A DNA stretch of 64,000 nucleotides from NCBI RefSeq assembly GCF_015832195.1, contig NC_052026.1, positions 10,523,619 through 10,587,618 on the forward strand, written 5' to 3'. The notes beneath the pieces are model-generated. The model saw only the letters and a program-made list of their open reading frames with translations, was not told where the DNA came from and did not search any database. The number at the start of each line of letters is the position of its first letter. Position 1 is the first letter of the stretch. This document shows positions 37,699-52,300 of this stretch, piece by piece. A program made the position numbers and the translations under genes. Source of the stretch: Motacilla alba alba. Lineage: Eukaryota > Chordata > Aves > Passeriformes > Motacillidae.

Positions 37699-40418
37699 TG
37701 TATATGTGCCTTTGATCTTTACAGAAAAATATTGTCCCTCCAGTAGATTTGTTTTCAGATGAGTTTGCTTGTCTTTTTCCAATTCAAGGTTATAGTCAAC
37801 AACTGAAGTTAGACTGGCAGAGGTGGTACTGAAAATTGGTAAGGTTCATGAGAAAAGTGTGATAATTACACCTTTTATAGTTGTCATCCATTGCTGCTCT
37901 GTTTCACTGGACCAGCAACTGTTACTATTTCAATTCTTTCCAACTGCTATTTGGAGAAATTTTTTAAAACAAATTTTTTCAAGTGTTCCTTAGCCTTTTT
38001 GCAATTTTTTTGTAGTTCAGTGCAATATTCTAAATTAGAAGTCTTTATTATTTTAAGTCATACTAGAAATTGCTTATGCAGTAGCTATACAGCATCATCA
38101 GCTTTTTGCAGGGCACCTTCTGTGCCTGCACACTTAGAAGTTTATTGATTTGAACCACGTTCTGAATCTGTCCTTTGCCTTTAAATTCCTTTAGCATCTC
38201 CTGATGTGCCATTGACATATGAGTCTTTTACCTTTTTTATTGTGTCTGCCCCATGTCTCAAGCACCTTTTTGGCATGTAGTAGGAGCCTTCAAGCTTCTT
38301 ACAGACAAGCAGCTAAAGGAAGGTGTAATAGCAAAGCCTGGGACCTGGAGCCCTGGCAGGCTTCTCTGCTCATCCCCAGCAGCTGCCCTTTCAGAGCAGG
38401 TTGCAGAGCTCTGTCTCCTTGACAGACTCCTGTGCGTCCTCTCTGAATTGTTTCTTCCCTCGGGCGGTCTGAAGGAATATGCCTCAGATGACCGTGTTCA
38501 AGCAAATCTCACCCTTACATTTCACTTTAGTCAATTTAAATCTCACACTTTATGCTGTAGCCAAAGCCATTAGCCCATGTCATCCTTCACTGTAATGCAG
38601 ATCTGCTCCTATCTCATTACGATGTGCATAGCTCTACCACAGGGTCTGATACACACATCCAGAGCTATACTGAATTATTAAGGGCTTCACTTAAACCAGC
38701 ATGACTGGGGAAGTTTTGAAACTCTGTCTTTAATGTGACCTGTAAGGTTGAAGTTCTTGAGGTCTCCCTGAACAGTTGATGTTTTTAGTGACACTTCAGA
38801 TGTGTATAATTACATGGATTTTGAAAGAGAAATATATATCCAGACTTTGGACAACTCTGGCTCTATTGTAGCTCGGCTGCAACAAAAAAATCTAAAGACC
38901 TTTTCCTCTTATGTACATAAACAATGAAATCCTTAAATCTTCCTTGTCAGATGAAAGCCTGGGCATTCTATAATAATATTTTTCATGTGCTTACAGTAGG
39001 AATTATTTTGAGTGCTCAACTTTGACTTAGTAGGTCAAAGATGATATTCTTTTTATACAGATCTTTAATACAAGCAATATTCTCTTTCACCCCTGACTCA
39101 TAATACAGCAGTTTTCCTTCAAAGCGTAAATTAAAGTGAAGCCACAAAAGGGTCATTAATGGACTCGGTAGAGTCAATACTGAGGGTATCATGTACTGCC
39201 TGTTTAATATTAAAAGTGAAATCAATGGAAGTATGGTCTTAATATATATGGGCTTTGTGAATGCTGAGAGAGAGCAGAAAGTTTAAACTTGGGAGTGTAC
39301 AGAGAGATGAAACAGCTTGCAATGCAGCATAATGTTGGGGTTCGTTCCTGAAAACCCAGGAGAATATATGCCTGCAGCTAAAGGTCAGAAACTATTAGTG
39401 AGGATTAGGATGGTGTCGTGCACTGTATTTCGTATGTGGAATTTTAAAAACAAATTCTAATGCAAGGAAAAGATTTGTAATTCCAGAGCCAGCCAGTTAA
39501 GCAGTAATATCCAAATCATTGGCTAATCTTTTCCTTCAAATTAATGAATAGAAAGGCCAGAATGCCAGAGCAAAATCCCCTACAGAACATACTTTTTTTG
39601 AGGGCACTAATAAGATACACACTGTATAACTATTCTGCTTACAGTATGGAAGACTTTTAAAGGATCAATTAAAAGAGACTTAAAATGCAATTAAAGTGGA
39701 AATCACTTGGCAACAAGGCATTAGCCATCTCTCCCATCAGCCCTGCATTAGTGAGCCTTTAGTAAGAGATTTGCTGGTGGATAACATATTTATGAAGCAT
39801 AATAGTAGGACTGAGCCCAGGCAACAGAGAGGAGGCTAAAGCCAAGCTGACCTCCAGGGAAAGGCCTGGAACTGCCTCTTTTTGCTGCACTGAGATGTAA
39901 ATGGTGAAGGGGAAGAGAAGCAGTGTCTGAGAGATGGCTGCACTGGAGGACAGAGAGCGCAACCTGTGGGAGTTTTTTCACCCATCTGATAAATGTTGCT
40001 GCAGCAGGGAGCCCATCTGTTTCTACAGCTGACAATGCAGATTTCTTTTTGATACCAGTCTCTCTTTCCTTGGGAGGAGGCAGGCAGCATTGCCATGGCT
40101 TGGTTCTGTCCCAGGGGATCCCTCACCAGATGTGTAGGGGAACAACCAGGCAAGGGGGTGAATCCACCACTGGCCAGTGTGTGATTAGCTCTTATCCTCC
40201 AAGTGCACCTTTGTATTGGGACGAGGGGATATTTCTGATGTACTTAAAGTTTGTGTGTTGGAATCTGAGCCAGGGAGCCAGAAAAAAGAAAATTCAGCAG
40301 AAGGAAAGAAGAGCTGCTTGTACTGAGAAAAGGCCAGTATCAGAGAAAATATGGTGTTTGCTTTTTTATTTAAAGAACAAATCAGTGCTTTAGTAGGTTT
40401 GTGTGTGTAAATCCAGTG

Positions 40419-40442
40419 AAAAAAAAAAAAAAGAAAAAAAAA
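40419..40442. repeat. A-rich tract
   Basis: Fourteen A, one G, then nine A. It could be a decayed retrotransposon tail, but the sequence to its left has no recognisable source gene or element. Confidence 0.85.
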
Positions 40443-43400
40443 GAACTTGCTTTGAAATGAAGTTAAAAATTGCAGCCACAGAAGTGAGTTTAGGACCTGG
40501 AGACCTGATCCAGGCAATGCTTCTTGCCTGCGGGAGGGACTGCTGGCACAGGGCCTTAGGCTAAATAATGTCTAATATTCTCATTAATATTAGGTGATGA
40601 ATGCCACAAATGCAGCCACATCAGTCGATGAGAAATGTCATTTTAAATATGTACATGCTGCTTGGGCAATTAAAGATAAAGTGTGGGTGTGCGCATGGGG
40701 ACTTTTGGGCGCTTCAGAACCTTGCTCAGACAGAGGTGTGGCTCTGCTGACTCAGCCCAGTGTCAAATGTGTGTCTGAATGCAGTAGTTTGAAATGTCTG
40801 TCATGTGTGGCAGTGAGTCATGACAACAACCTGCTCCCAGCTACCTCATGCCAGAGCTGATCCCTGGACAGGTACAGCTGAGCACGCTTCCCCAGCGCTG
40901 GGTTATGGAGGGACAAACCCCTGGCTGCTGCTACGGGTGCGTGGTGGAGGTGCCTGTGACAGAATTCCTGCAAAAACAGCCCAGCCACGAGCCAAAAGGC
41001 TGAGTAACTGCTCTGTGTTATTTACAAAAAGACACCTTAGACAGGCAAGTCCAGGATTTGTGCACCTCCTTTCTCCCTGGTATGCAGCTGTTAGTTGTGT
41101 GCTACTGCTAATAATTCCCAGAAATGAACATTAATAATTTATTTTTCCTTTTCCACTGCTGATTGTGTTTCAGACACAACCTAAGTGTCTCTTAGCAAAA
41201 TGGTGCTACAGATTTGTGTAATTACAACCATGATTCATTTTCAAATTTTAATACTAGATAATTAGATTATTTTTTGTGGAGGGAAATACCTTAAGTGGAG
41301 GCAAATCAGAAGCTTGGCTATTTTATTTTAAACCACATGGCATGGACAATGAAGAATAACTGAGTCATCCAGGCTTTATCTAAATGAAAGAAATAGTGGA
41401 TTTATATTCCTTGTCTCACAATGCAGCAGGGCCCTAAAAGGCCACATTTAACCCAAGCACTGCAGGCCTTGACTGGTGAAGCTTCTCCACAAAGTGTGAG
41501 GCTGACATTCCAATTTAGAAGCATCACATAAAATCTTAATCAGTGCAGCCAAATTAGCAGAGGGAAGCTTTTACACCATGTTCCTTGTTTACGCTTATCA
41601 TTCTTAATAAATTATAAATGCTTTTACAGGTGTGGAAATAGGCCTATTACCAAGATAATTTTCTTAATCATAGACATCTTAGATTGAGATGTGACATTTG
41701 CCATAATTCCCTTGCTCTATCTCATAGCTTTCTGAAAGCTGTCTACATTTCCAACACCATCTCTGTGGTAGAAGCGGTCTCTTGACTGATGTATGTCCAA
41801 ATAAGCCTTTGAATGCTTTTCCATATTGGCCTTGAAATAATTCAGATGTCAAATTACCTCTCTCCAGACTTCCTGACTCCACCAGGCCCCTTGAATATGT
41901 TTTTTAAAAAGTATTTAGGGGGAAAATATTAAATTTTTCTAAGCTGGGTCAGGGTTCATAGAATTTGCTAATAAAGAGGCAGGCAAGGAAGATATTTACT
42001 TGGGGAAGGCTTTGGGTATATTTTGTGTAACAGCTGCAGGTTGAGACAGCCTTTAGTTTGTGTTTCTGAGTTTGCATGCCTCCAAGCTTTTGGCATCTTT
42101 GCTTTTTTCTCCCTCCTGTTTTCCTTTCAAGACAAATAAGGAAACAATTTCAATCTTTTCACACCAAGCCATTTAGCATGGTCCACATATTCAAACCTCA
42201 GATTGAACCACTTCTCAGTTTGACAAGAAATATCCTCCAGCTTCTCATTTTGTTCTCTTCAAGATGCCCTTACAGCTGAAATGCATTGAGAGCATGGAGC
42301 TGGGAGGGTCCCATCAGCCAGGTGTGCTACAGCCCATCGCACTTGAGCAGTCGTTCTGCATAACATTTGTGTGAGAGAGCTAATCAGGAGAAATGAATCC
42401 TGCTGTTGTTTTAGTCAGCAGAGTCTGCTGTGTCTCCCAAAGCTTGGGATAGATTTTTGTTTAATGTTTGTCTGGTTACCCATTTGTTTCTCTCGCTGGA
42501 CTTTGCTATAAATTCCCTATTACTGTTCTGCCCAAGGACCAGATTGTAAAATCGTACTGCCCGGGGCCAAATTTTGACTTTGAGCAAAAAATCCCCAGCA
42601 TGTTTAGGAGCACTTTGCAACAGTGATGGCAAATGGCCTCTGCCTTTTTCTGTGGAGGATTAACACAGCAGCCCCTCAGCCACAGCTGCTCCCAGGGCTC
42701 TTTGTAGGGTGGCTTTGCATATCCCCATCAACTGAGCAATGCAAGCCCAGGAGGGAGCAGGGGCTGACTGGCCTCCTCCTGATGTATTAAAAACTGCCTC
42801 CAGATGAAGGTGCAAGGTGAAAAAAGCTTTTATCCCAAGATAAGAACTTTTCCACACTGGCCCCTCTGGATGGCTTCGCTGTGGTCAGTTCCCATCTGAA
42901 CCTAACCCAGGCACAGGGGTTTTCTCCTGAAGGACCTGGAGCAGAGCAGGGCTTTCCCTCGTTGTTGCTCAGGAAGTTGTCTCAGAATGCTCTACTCCTT
43001 GGGGTTTTGTGGTTCTTAAGTAAGAAAAAGATAATGAAACAAATAAGTTTCACAAGGATGTTGTTCTCCAGCTCAGTGGTGTTTCTGCTGCAACCTTGCA
43101 AGTGGGCGTGTAAGCCAGGGGGTAGCAAATGTAAATAAAACTCAAACCTGGTTTCATCTTATCTGTGTTAAGCTTCTGATAGTTTTATTTGACAGTTTTT
43201 GTAATGTCATGATCTTAAGTACTTAGAATTAACTATTTCCAGAAAGATATCAACAAGGTTGCTAATTGATTAAATGTTTCAAGTTGGATAAGAAACTCTT
43301 AAAGTCCAAGACAACAACATAGGACTGACTGATAATATACTCAGATGGAAGTTCAGGCTTGTATTTTTAATAAAATGAAAACAAAAAAATATCTGGGGTT

Positions 43401-44249
43401 TATTTTCTTTAAATAATGCACTAAGAATGCTAAATTGAAACAAAGGTAACATTAAGGTAATATGTCTGGAGTAGGGTAAAAAAAGTAGGGTTGTTTTGCA
43501 TTTTCCCGATTTTAATAATCTGCAGTGTGATTATACAGGCATAAGGAAATGTGCTTATTTGCTATCTCCATTACAAAATGTTGTGTCCCTACATTCAGGC
43601 CCTTTATTTCGTTTTCTCCCTGTGTTTTGCTTCTACACTTGAAAAAGGGGTTAATTGCAATTTATCACTATTAAGACAATGTTTGCTGCAAGCATGTGAT
43701 ATTTGTTGGGTGGCCCAGGATTTGTTCAGAACTATTGACCTAAAATGCCCAGAAGTATTGTTTCCTTTAAAGTATTAGCCTTATCTTACAGTGTAGACTT
43801 AAGCAATCTGAAAGGTAAATAATCAAAGAAAAGCTATTACCCAAGACTGCTTACTGTTCTTTAAATCAAGTATCTATGCAAGGCTAGAGATGCTGTCGGT
43901 AATTTTAGAAACAAGCATGTGACAGCAGTTACACACTCTCAAAAATGTTTAAATTCAATACTTATAATCAAAAAGTAATTATACACGGCATTGAAAAGAG
44001 ACAGCTCAATGCATCTCAGAGACCAGTTACAACCAAAATCTGTGAACAGAAGCAGTGAGCTTGTATGACTGTCATGCAAATCCCTACCAAATTACTATTC
44101 ACTTCGATTAACTTTCAGTGACAGTGTCTATAGGCTGCTTGGTTAATGGTTTTCTGTCGATACTGTAAAAATGCTAACCTGTCTTTACATCTAATCAATT
44201 TTGAAATGGCTCTTTACATAAATGGTCTATTCCTTTACTTCATTAAAAG

Positions 44250-44263
44250 AAAAAAAAAAAAAA
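44250..44263. repeat. Poly-A run
   Basis: Fourteen consecutive A in an A-rich context (continuing AAACAAAACACCAAAAACC). No adjoining retrogene is recognisable. Confidence 0.85.
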
Positions 44264-46126
44264 CAAAACACCAAAAACCAGAAGCAATCAAATAGGATTG
44301 AACTAAACAAGCGTTTGTAAAAAAATACAATAATTAATTTTAAGTCTGTATTTTGAAGTAGTTGTCCTTGAGTATTGTCTTCATCACCATTTTTAAAGGG
44401 CATTGAAAATCAATGTTTCATTTTACTATCATCCATCTTTATATAGTAATAAATTAAGTGGAAAGTATTGATATTTTTGACTGAGCTTTTAAAATTTACA
44501 TACTAATGACAATTGTACCCTTGTGACTTTTTATTTCTGTTGCTGTTTACTGACACTGACTAAAGGGAAATTTCAGTCATCTGGGGACCATTTTTCCTCT
44601 GAAGAAATAAGAGAGTCATGTCTCTGGTTTTATATTATGCTTGAGATCTTAGCCATCGCATCTCTTGCTGGACTTCTTTTCAAAAAAACAACATAGGCAG
44701 AAAAAGTGGATGAAATGCTTATCGTGTCACTCAGTCTTTGTGTGTTCCAGCTACAGGGATGTACACTGCAAGCACAGCTAATGGACCCCCAGGAAAAACA
44801 GGCTGTGTGGCAGGGAACTGAAAATAAAAATGCTGGTGACAAAGTAGAGATGCCTTCATGTGCCTTCGGAAATGCAGCTGGTCTTGGAGGGAACAGGACC
44901 CCTATCCTGGCATGTGTTTGGACGGGGGATTGAGGAATATGAAGCTAGGCTTGTTGGTCAAATCTTACTCTTTCTGGCTATTTTTCCTTTGTATGCCAGA
45001 CTCATAAGCAATGGCTGGGTTGTATGATAGCCAAAAAACCCCTGAATCCAGTTTTAAGGAAAGGAAGCCTTTGTGGATTCTACAATCCTTTTAAAATTTA
45101 TTATTTAGCGTATAGCTTATGAAAAGAGCAGGAAGTTCAGAGAGGTTATTTTTAGCTATGTGTGAATACTTGAAAAAAAATTTTGTAATATTTCAAGTGA
45201 AAGCTGCAAGTGACTTTGGCAGTATTTGCTCCATCTTTGTTCACTTCCTGGGAACATTATGAGCTCTTGTCTGTGAATGAAAAAATTTGCAGACAGAACT
45301 CATGATTGTAAATTAGTGGTGTCAAAGGTATATGGCTGTCTAGTGCATTTCTTGCTAGCATGGGAATCTGCTTACCCCAAACAGCAGGGAGAGAGGGGAA
45401 AATGCTGCCTGACTCAGGTGAGGAGGTGCTGAGCACAAGCAGTTGATTGCCCAAAGGACATATATTCAAAGTAATAGTTGTGGTGAGAAACCTGACAGCA
45501 AAACCCTGGCAGCAGTTTGCTGACACAATCCATTTGCTGAGTAATTCCAAACAGCAAACAGATACACGAGCTCCCACTCTGTTTGTGGATAATTTGTAAA
45601 CATGGAGACGCATTTTTTTGATAACTAGTTAATTGCAAATATCTCACTAATAGTTATTTTCCACTGTTTATTCTCTATCAAATAAATTCTATGACATTTC
45701 TTCTGCTAACTGTATGATTTGCTTAGGCAGGCAGGATGTATTTTCACTTTTGAATATCTTCTAATTAATGTGATGAGTATCAATTCTTAGTTTATTGACT
45801 AAAATGTCCATTGCTGTGTTAGCTCTCCCTCTTAATAACATACAGGTAGAAAACAAACAACTTTGCACTGTACGATAAAACCAAATATTGACAGGGCAGC
45901 CTTGCTGGAGCTTCTGAAAGGAAAATCCACCTACTTCTGGATATAAGTAGGTGTGTTCATGTCAGAGTGTGCAAATACTGTACTGGAATGTGTTAAGTGA
46001 GTACAGAAGTTTAATGACAAATAGTATGCCAAAGGCCAGATTCTGAAATGCTTTTGCATGAATGTTATTCCAAAAATCTGTCTCACTGAAGTAAAAGGGT
46101 TTCCTGTGAGTAACCCATGAGGGGTT

Positions 46127-46345
46127 TGTAATTTGGGTAGGAAAGAGTCTCGGGAGGTCTCTTGTCCAACCTCTGCTGAAAGCAGTCAGCTGTGGGCTTT
46201 GAAGTGGTCATTCAGGGCTTTTTCTTGTCAGGTCTTGAAAACCTTTAAGGTTGGAGATTGTATCACCTCCCTGGGCAACCTGTGCCCTTGCTCATTTCTC
46301 CTCATTTCCAGCCCTTATGTCACCTCTTGCCCAAGTGCCTCATTT
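46127..46345 (-). mobile_element. CR1 LINE 3' fragment (diverged)
   Basis: The plus strand reads as antisense CR1: ATTTGGGTAGGAAAGAGTCT, GGGAGGTCTCTTGTCCAACC, TCTGCTGAAAGCAGTCAGC, then a GGTCTTGAAAACCTTTAAGG block, GGTTGGAGATTGTATCACC and TCCCTGGGCAACCTGTGCCC. The right boundary is uncertain because the sequence becomes too diverged past about 46345. Confidence 0.88.
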
Positions 46346-49300
46346 TCCTACCGTGTACCACTGTGGTCTGGCTCTGGCTCCATCTCCTTGCTAGCCCAGT
46401 CATAGGTTCTGGGTGCTGCTGTCTGGTTCCCCAAGGTCTTCTCTTCCTTGGGTGAGTGCAGCTCCCCAAGCCAGCCCTTGCAGGCCAAGCACTCCATCCC
46501 CAGCTGTGTGCTGGACCTGCCCTCTATCCTGCCAGGGCTTGGGCAGTTGGTGGGGCAGGAGCAGGGACCTGCAGGCTCCAGGCAAAATCCCAAGTGGTTA
46601 ATTCGAAGTCCTTCACAGTGCTGAGTAGCTCTCTGACTCTGTTGCCACTTCTCCCTCAGGTGGGTGCTAAACCCTCTGGAAGAGAGCTCCGGGACACGGC
46701 ATAAGTGTGGTGAGCTCACAGCAATGGTTTGGTAGCTGCAATGTACTCATGCCAGGTTTGGTTTTTTTCCCTGTGAGCAAACAGTGGCTCAGTCATAAAG
46801 GCTAATTTTCACAGTAATATTGATTGCCTGCAACACGCTCAATTCTAGTTTAGATTCCACAGGATAAAGATGCAGCAGCACTGATGTGTTTTTTTCCCTC
46901 TGGAACTTGAAGGGTACTGGAAAAGACAAATACAAAAGAAATTGTGCACCAAGGTACAGACAAACCATATGTTAGCTGCAGCTCTCCCCAGGGCAAGGTG
47001 CTAAGTTTTGTTTACATTTTGCCAAGACAGCAATAAAATTGTTTGTTTACAGATGACAGGGAGAAATGGGATGTCCTTAAAGGCAAGCTATGCACGGGGA
47101 TGCAAACAGCACACAGAGGCACAGCTTGGAGCAAAGTGCAATTAATGCTCCCTTCCTGGACAGCCTTCAACCCCCTCCATTTTGGGGGGGTTAGCCAATC
47201 CTGTGGGTCATTATGCAGGATTATAAAAATATTAGGGCTGATGAAAGTTTGCCTTCTCCAGTTTCCCAGTGAACGATGTATTGCGCTATTAGATCCCACT
47301 GACCAGGATGTGCCTCGCAGCCCTGTCTATGTGCAGAGGACAGAAAATATGAGAGTTGTGGAGAAGGACTCACTTTCATCAAAGTATCAGTTTCCAGGAT
47401 AGTTTGGAAGCCCACAGCATTATTGTATTACACATTGCACAGAAGCGTGCCTTGTTCATTTTTTTTAGTGTTTTAGAAATAAAAGACTTTTCTTCCAAAT
47501 TGCGCTGGGAGGCAAATTCTTCAACAGTGTAATAGAAAATGTTAGACAATATTCCTTACTGGAGCTATTGACATTTTTGGTAGTCGTGACACTTTGATTT
47601 TTCTCAAAACATATGGATCAAGCCTGAGTGTGTTATTGGACAGGAAGACCTGATGAAAGGCCTTCCTTTATCTTTCTTTGTATTTCTTTCCCCCTCTGTT
47701 TGTTCATGGCTTTCTCTCTGAATATAATCGCGGTTTTCTTATGCTGCCCAGGGAGTCGTTATTGCCTTACTAAATATTTTATAGTGCACAGTGCACCATA
47801 CCTGCCAACTGGTTATTATTTGCTATATGAAAAAAATCAGGGGTAGCATCTGAAAAGGAGTGTGCGTTAAAATTTCAAAACTACACACAGGATAATTTTA
47901 AGCCCTTAAATTGGATGTCAGGCTGGGTTTGTTTTCTGGTTCAGATTATTTTTTGTTTGCTTGAAAAAGATCTGTATAGTTTTTGGGGAGGTTCCCTTTC
48001 TTTTTGGTATGCGTGCCTCTCTGATTCCAAGCACTTGTTTCCTCGCAGTTTCACTTCCTATTTGTTCAAAAGGGAAAAGTTCAAAGCCACTCTGGCAGCT
48101 GAGGGAAAAGCTTGCTGAATACTAACCCTCAAGTGTCTGTCTTGTCCTGACCTTGAGAAAGTAACAGTAAACTGTTCTATTGCAAACACCACATGTGTGT
48201 TTTGTTAGACCAGGTTAGGAGGGGTCAGAGCTCACCTGAGGCTTGGACTGCAGATTTAGACTGCTTTTCAGCAGCATAATGTATTTTTAAAAAGGGACAT
48301 TCTCGCCTTTGTATGGGCCTAATATAGGCTCTGTTTAAAAACCTGTCAAAATCCCAAGCACACACTCCATAAAATATAAATAAGTACTTACTGTTTGCAG
48401 ATGTTGCTTGTTTTTCATAATGTTTGTATTTGAAGTCCCGAATCCCCGCTTCCTGTCAGAGCTAGCCCTGTTGCTTTAGTCCATTTATTTCTGAAGGAAC
48501 GGGAAGAACTTCAAAATGCAATTTCTCAATGAAGACACTTTCTGTCAGACCTGTCAGCATTCGCAGCACAATTACCTTTTTTCAGACCAAGGCTAGTGTT
48601 TATGGCTTTGACTGCATGCACAACCTCTCTTTCCCCCAGCTCAGCTAAAGCAGTTGCTGTTTTTAAAAGACTCCCACTTGCCATAAATTGTGCCTTTAGG
48701 TTCTTTCAAAGCAACAGGATAACTTAGCAGACCTTTCTCCTATTTGCATGTTTTAATTCCTTTGATAATGGATACGAAGTATTTTGTGGGGAACAATTCT
48801 GTCCTGGGAAAAGGGATAGATCAGATTTTTTCATGTGCAATCTATCAAGCATCTCCCTGGGTAAGGTGAGCTCTGTCGAGCCATTTCTCAAAAGCCGAGA
48901 AAAAAGACAGGGGAAAAAGAATTGTTTCAGAAACACGGTGACCAGCTCGCCTCCAAAGAAAAACAGCATTTCCTGACCTACTGTCTGTCTGAAGAGTAGG
49001 TATAGATCATTTTTAGGGGACCATCAAACATAGTACCAAGAGAATTTTCTCAGATTTGGGTTGAGCTTCTGTTCTACCCACATCATAAGAAATAGTGGTT
49101 TTGGTAGTTAACTTACCTGGGATTATCTAAGGAATTATTTGAGTTATTTCTTGTACCAAAAAATTGAATCATCTGGGTAGAGGACTTCAGAAGTACTTCT
49201 TATGTTCAAACCGTTTAGTGTAGGTGTGTGTTTTCCCTGTGTGATGGGTCTGTATGGGCTGATGTGAACAGCATGACAGGTCTGGGCATCCTCAACTCCT

Positions 49301-52300
49301 GGGCATCCCAATGCTCAGCCCTCCTCCAGAACCCCACAGCACTAGGAGCATATTTTATTTGTAATGTGTATTTCTCCATTCAGTGAGGAAACCTTACCCT
49401 CATCTCCCTGCTTTAGCCACCATTTTTTCCAATTAAGTTCCTTTCTCTAAGTGCCTCCTCTCCTGGGTTAACCTCTCCTCTAGCAGGAGGCTCTTTAGTG
49501 TGCAATGCCACCACACTGCCGGCAAGGAGAGGGGGAGAAGAAAAGCCTCTCCTTTGTATTACAAATTCAAAGGGTCATTATTCCATCGTTCCCTATGGAC
49601 GAATGTGTGAAGATTATTGTGGGAAGTTAGTATTTATTCTGAAGCCCTAATATGATCCTCTTGAACATTTTAATAATGCATTCTCTGGGGTCCGTGCTGC
49701 AAGTGTTTAAAAGGAAGCAATATGCGTTAGTGCTGGATGGCTGCTGCTTTGCTGGAGTAGTCTAAGTTGTGGGGTTGCTTTTGATCAGTCCCTGCTTAAA
49801 AAAAAGCAGAAGTCCCTTTGCCCCCTTCCTCACCAGCCTAGAGTTCTTTTATCAGTTACATTGATATAGAAGCAAGAACAAGGCCACAGTATTATATGTC
49901 CACATTTGTTGCACTGATTTACGAGTTTCTTAATTCGAAGACCCTTACCTTATCAATGGCCTCAGGAAATGCTAAATCCCTGATATTAAGCAGAAAAAGA
50001 AAACATTCAGCATCAAAATAGGTGTTTGTTTTTTTTTTTTTCTTGGAGACAAATACAGGATAAGTACAGTGTTCACTTGCAATGTGCTGCTTTTGCGGGA
50101 ATTTTAAAGCTTCCTTAAAATGTGTTGTTTCTGTAGGGCCTGATTATAAACATATGTGTGGGACAGTGCACATGCATGCTCGGATCTGGTCAGTGGAGTT
50201 TTCTTCATCTTTAAAGCTCAAAAACCATAAATCAAGATGAAAATACTCCAGCCAGGAGCTTTACCAATTGATACAATTTTAAAATAGGCCGCTGCTAAGG
50301 CTTGGGGGAAAGCTGACATGATGACTTTTATAATAGCAGAACGTTTAAGGTTATAGAAATAAAAGGAAGAGGATGAAATCAGTCGCGTTGATCTTAGCCT
50401 GCAGGCTCTCTCAGCTAACTCGAAGCTCCAGCAATTATTTCTGCTCTGGCTTTTCCCCCTTTTTTTCAGCAGTCTGTTTGAAATGAAGCAGAACCAGGCA
50501 TGGCAAGCTTATCAGTGTCGTTAGCTGACAGGGAGCACATCACACCTGCTTTTACTTGCTAGTTTTTCAGGCACTTTATGCCACAGAAGAATGTTGATTT
50601 TGTTCTTATAATGTGTAAAGATTCATTTATTTCACCTTTTGAACTTGACAGAGCCACTCGGTTTTGATGGGAGTTTGTTTTGAACCTGGCATTTGGAAAA
50701 CCCTGGCAATTACTGGACTGTGGCCCAAGGCTGCCTTGATAAAATATAGAGATGATCAAACCCAACAGACTATGGGTCTGGCCCAGCTAAAGCACCCAGC
50801 CCACTGAGAGCTTGTGCGACTAAGGCTGAGGCTCACATGTGCCAGTGTCACCTTGGTCATGGTACAGCTGTTCCCATGGACACTCACCAGAGCACCAGGA
50901 CATGGCCAGGGCTTGGAACCCTGCTGGACAAGTGGAAGAGTCCTGGGTATGAGTGATAGCAAAGATAGGGCCAGGAAGCTTCTTTTCATACTTGTCGCCT
51001 TTGGGAGTTTTAGTCTTACCTCAATTTTCTAATTTCTCCTCAGAGAAAACCTGGAGTGTTACAGTTGTTGCCTGATGTGTAGTTATTTTAGCAGCTCCTG
51101 CCCAGCTTGTTATGGAATCGTACAAGATTAGGAGGATCATAATCCACAATAAGGGGTCTAACCCATCTTTTCCAAAAACCTGTTCCCATCTGTGGTACAG
51201 ATAGGTCATTCTTTCTGTGCTTTGCAGTCAGGCCCATCTAATCACACTGCTCAAGGAGCAAAGGAATTCATTCACCCAAAGGGTCCCATTACAAGATATT
51301 CTGTCATCTCCATTTTAAACCTGTGAAAGCCTTATTTTGAGTGCCACTGCCAAATGTGATAACAGGAGTCTTGCACTGCTGAAGAGAGCTCAAGTATCTG
51401 GGATCAGTGCTATGTAATTGTTCTTACACAGACCTACTTTCTGTGGCACAATGATGCTTGCAGGATTTGAGCTTGTAGCATTGAAAAGCAGTAGGATCCT
51501 CTCTGCTGACTTTTAATGAGAACAGCTCAGACCTTCACTAAAGCTGGCACTCAGGCAAAAGATCTCAAATGTTTCTTACAACTATTGTTGTTTTCTAGCC
51601 AAACAACCTACTAGTGACAATTTTGTAACTATCAAATACTTGCAGATAACTGGCTAATAGACAGATGTGCCATGTCTAAATTCCAGGTGCTCCTTCAAAG
51701 CTGTTGCCATGTCAGAGCTCTGCTTTCCAGTAGCAGGCAGTCAGGTTCTGAATACATCCTTTCCTGATGTGGTCCCTTTACATTTGGTGATTGGGAGTGA
51801 ATCTCATTGGAGAAATTCAGAATAAATCTGGACCGTGAGCCTATAATGTGACCATATCCAATCACAGTCTCTAAATGGTGAGAAACAAAAGCCAGGGAAA
51901 GTGCTGGGTGTAGAAGCATTTCTGGTGATTTTGCTTAGAGAGCAGCTAAATATTCATATCCATATGAGATCATTTGGTGTGCCTGAGATGGAATCCTTGG
52001 CACTATATAAGGTATTTTAAAAAATTCCTGCATTCAAATCCTAATTACAAAACGAAGTGCTTGGATTGTTTACAGGGGTGAGGGAACTGATCAAGGGCTG
52101 GACTGTGCCATGAGCTGGCAGCTGTGTTTCCCTTGGAGCAGACAGGGAGGAGCCTGGCTGCCTAAATCATCTTTTCCTTCCTCTACCCCTCTGATAGACC
52201 CCATCTGAAGGTACATTCTGCATAGCCCCTGTGGGCTACAGAGGAAAGAGGGAGAAGCCTGAGGCTGTAGAAACCCTTGCACGCTCCCAGCTTCACTACA

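Larger units (their letters stand above)
34561..46126. other. Long intergenic stretch without recognised genes
   Basis: About 11.6 kb with no convincing exon. Simple-sequence tracts near 36024, 37678, 40419 and 44250 are listed separately. Around 36360-36800 the sequence is more GC-rich and contains a 15-base unit (CTCTGCAGGAATTGG) twice, at 36587-36601 and 36612-36626. A 143-codon minus-strand frame there shows no domain. Small perfect hairpin arms of 9 bp lie at 45928-45936 and 45945-45953. Confidence 0.5.

Noticed and set aside
39923..40393. 156-codon plus-strand open frame
   Set aside because: No domain. It overlaps several minus-strand frames over the same bases and ends in an AT-rich stretch.
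40419..40442. A-rich tract considered as the tail of a processed pseudogene
   Set aside because: The sequence upstream does not resemble any gene I recognise, and no target-site duplication is evident.
47043..47402. 119-codon plus-strand frame preceded by an acceptor-like TTTGTTTACAG
   Set aside because: The acceptor tract is weak, there is no matching donor or poly(A) signal in a sensible position, and the translation shows no domain.
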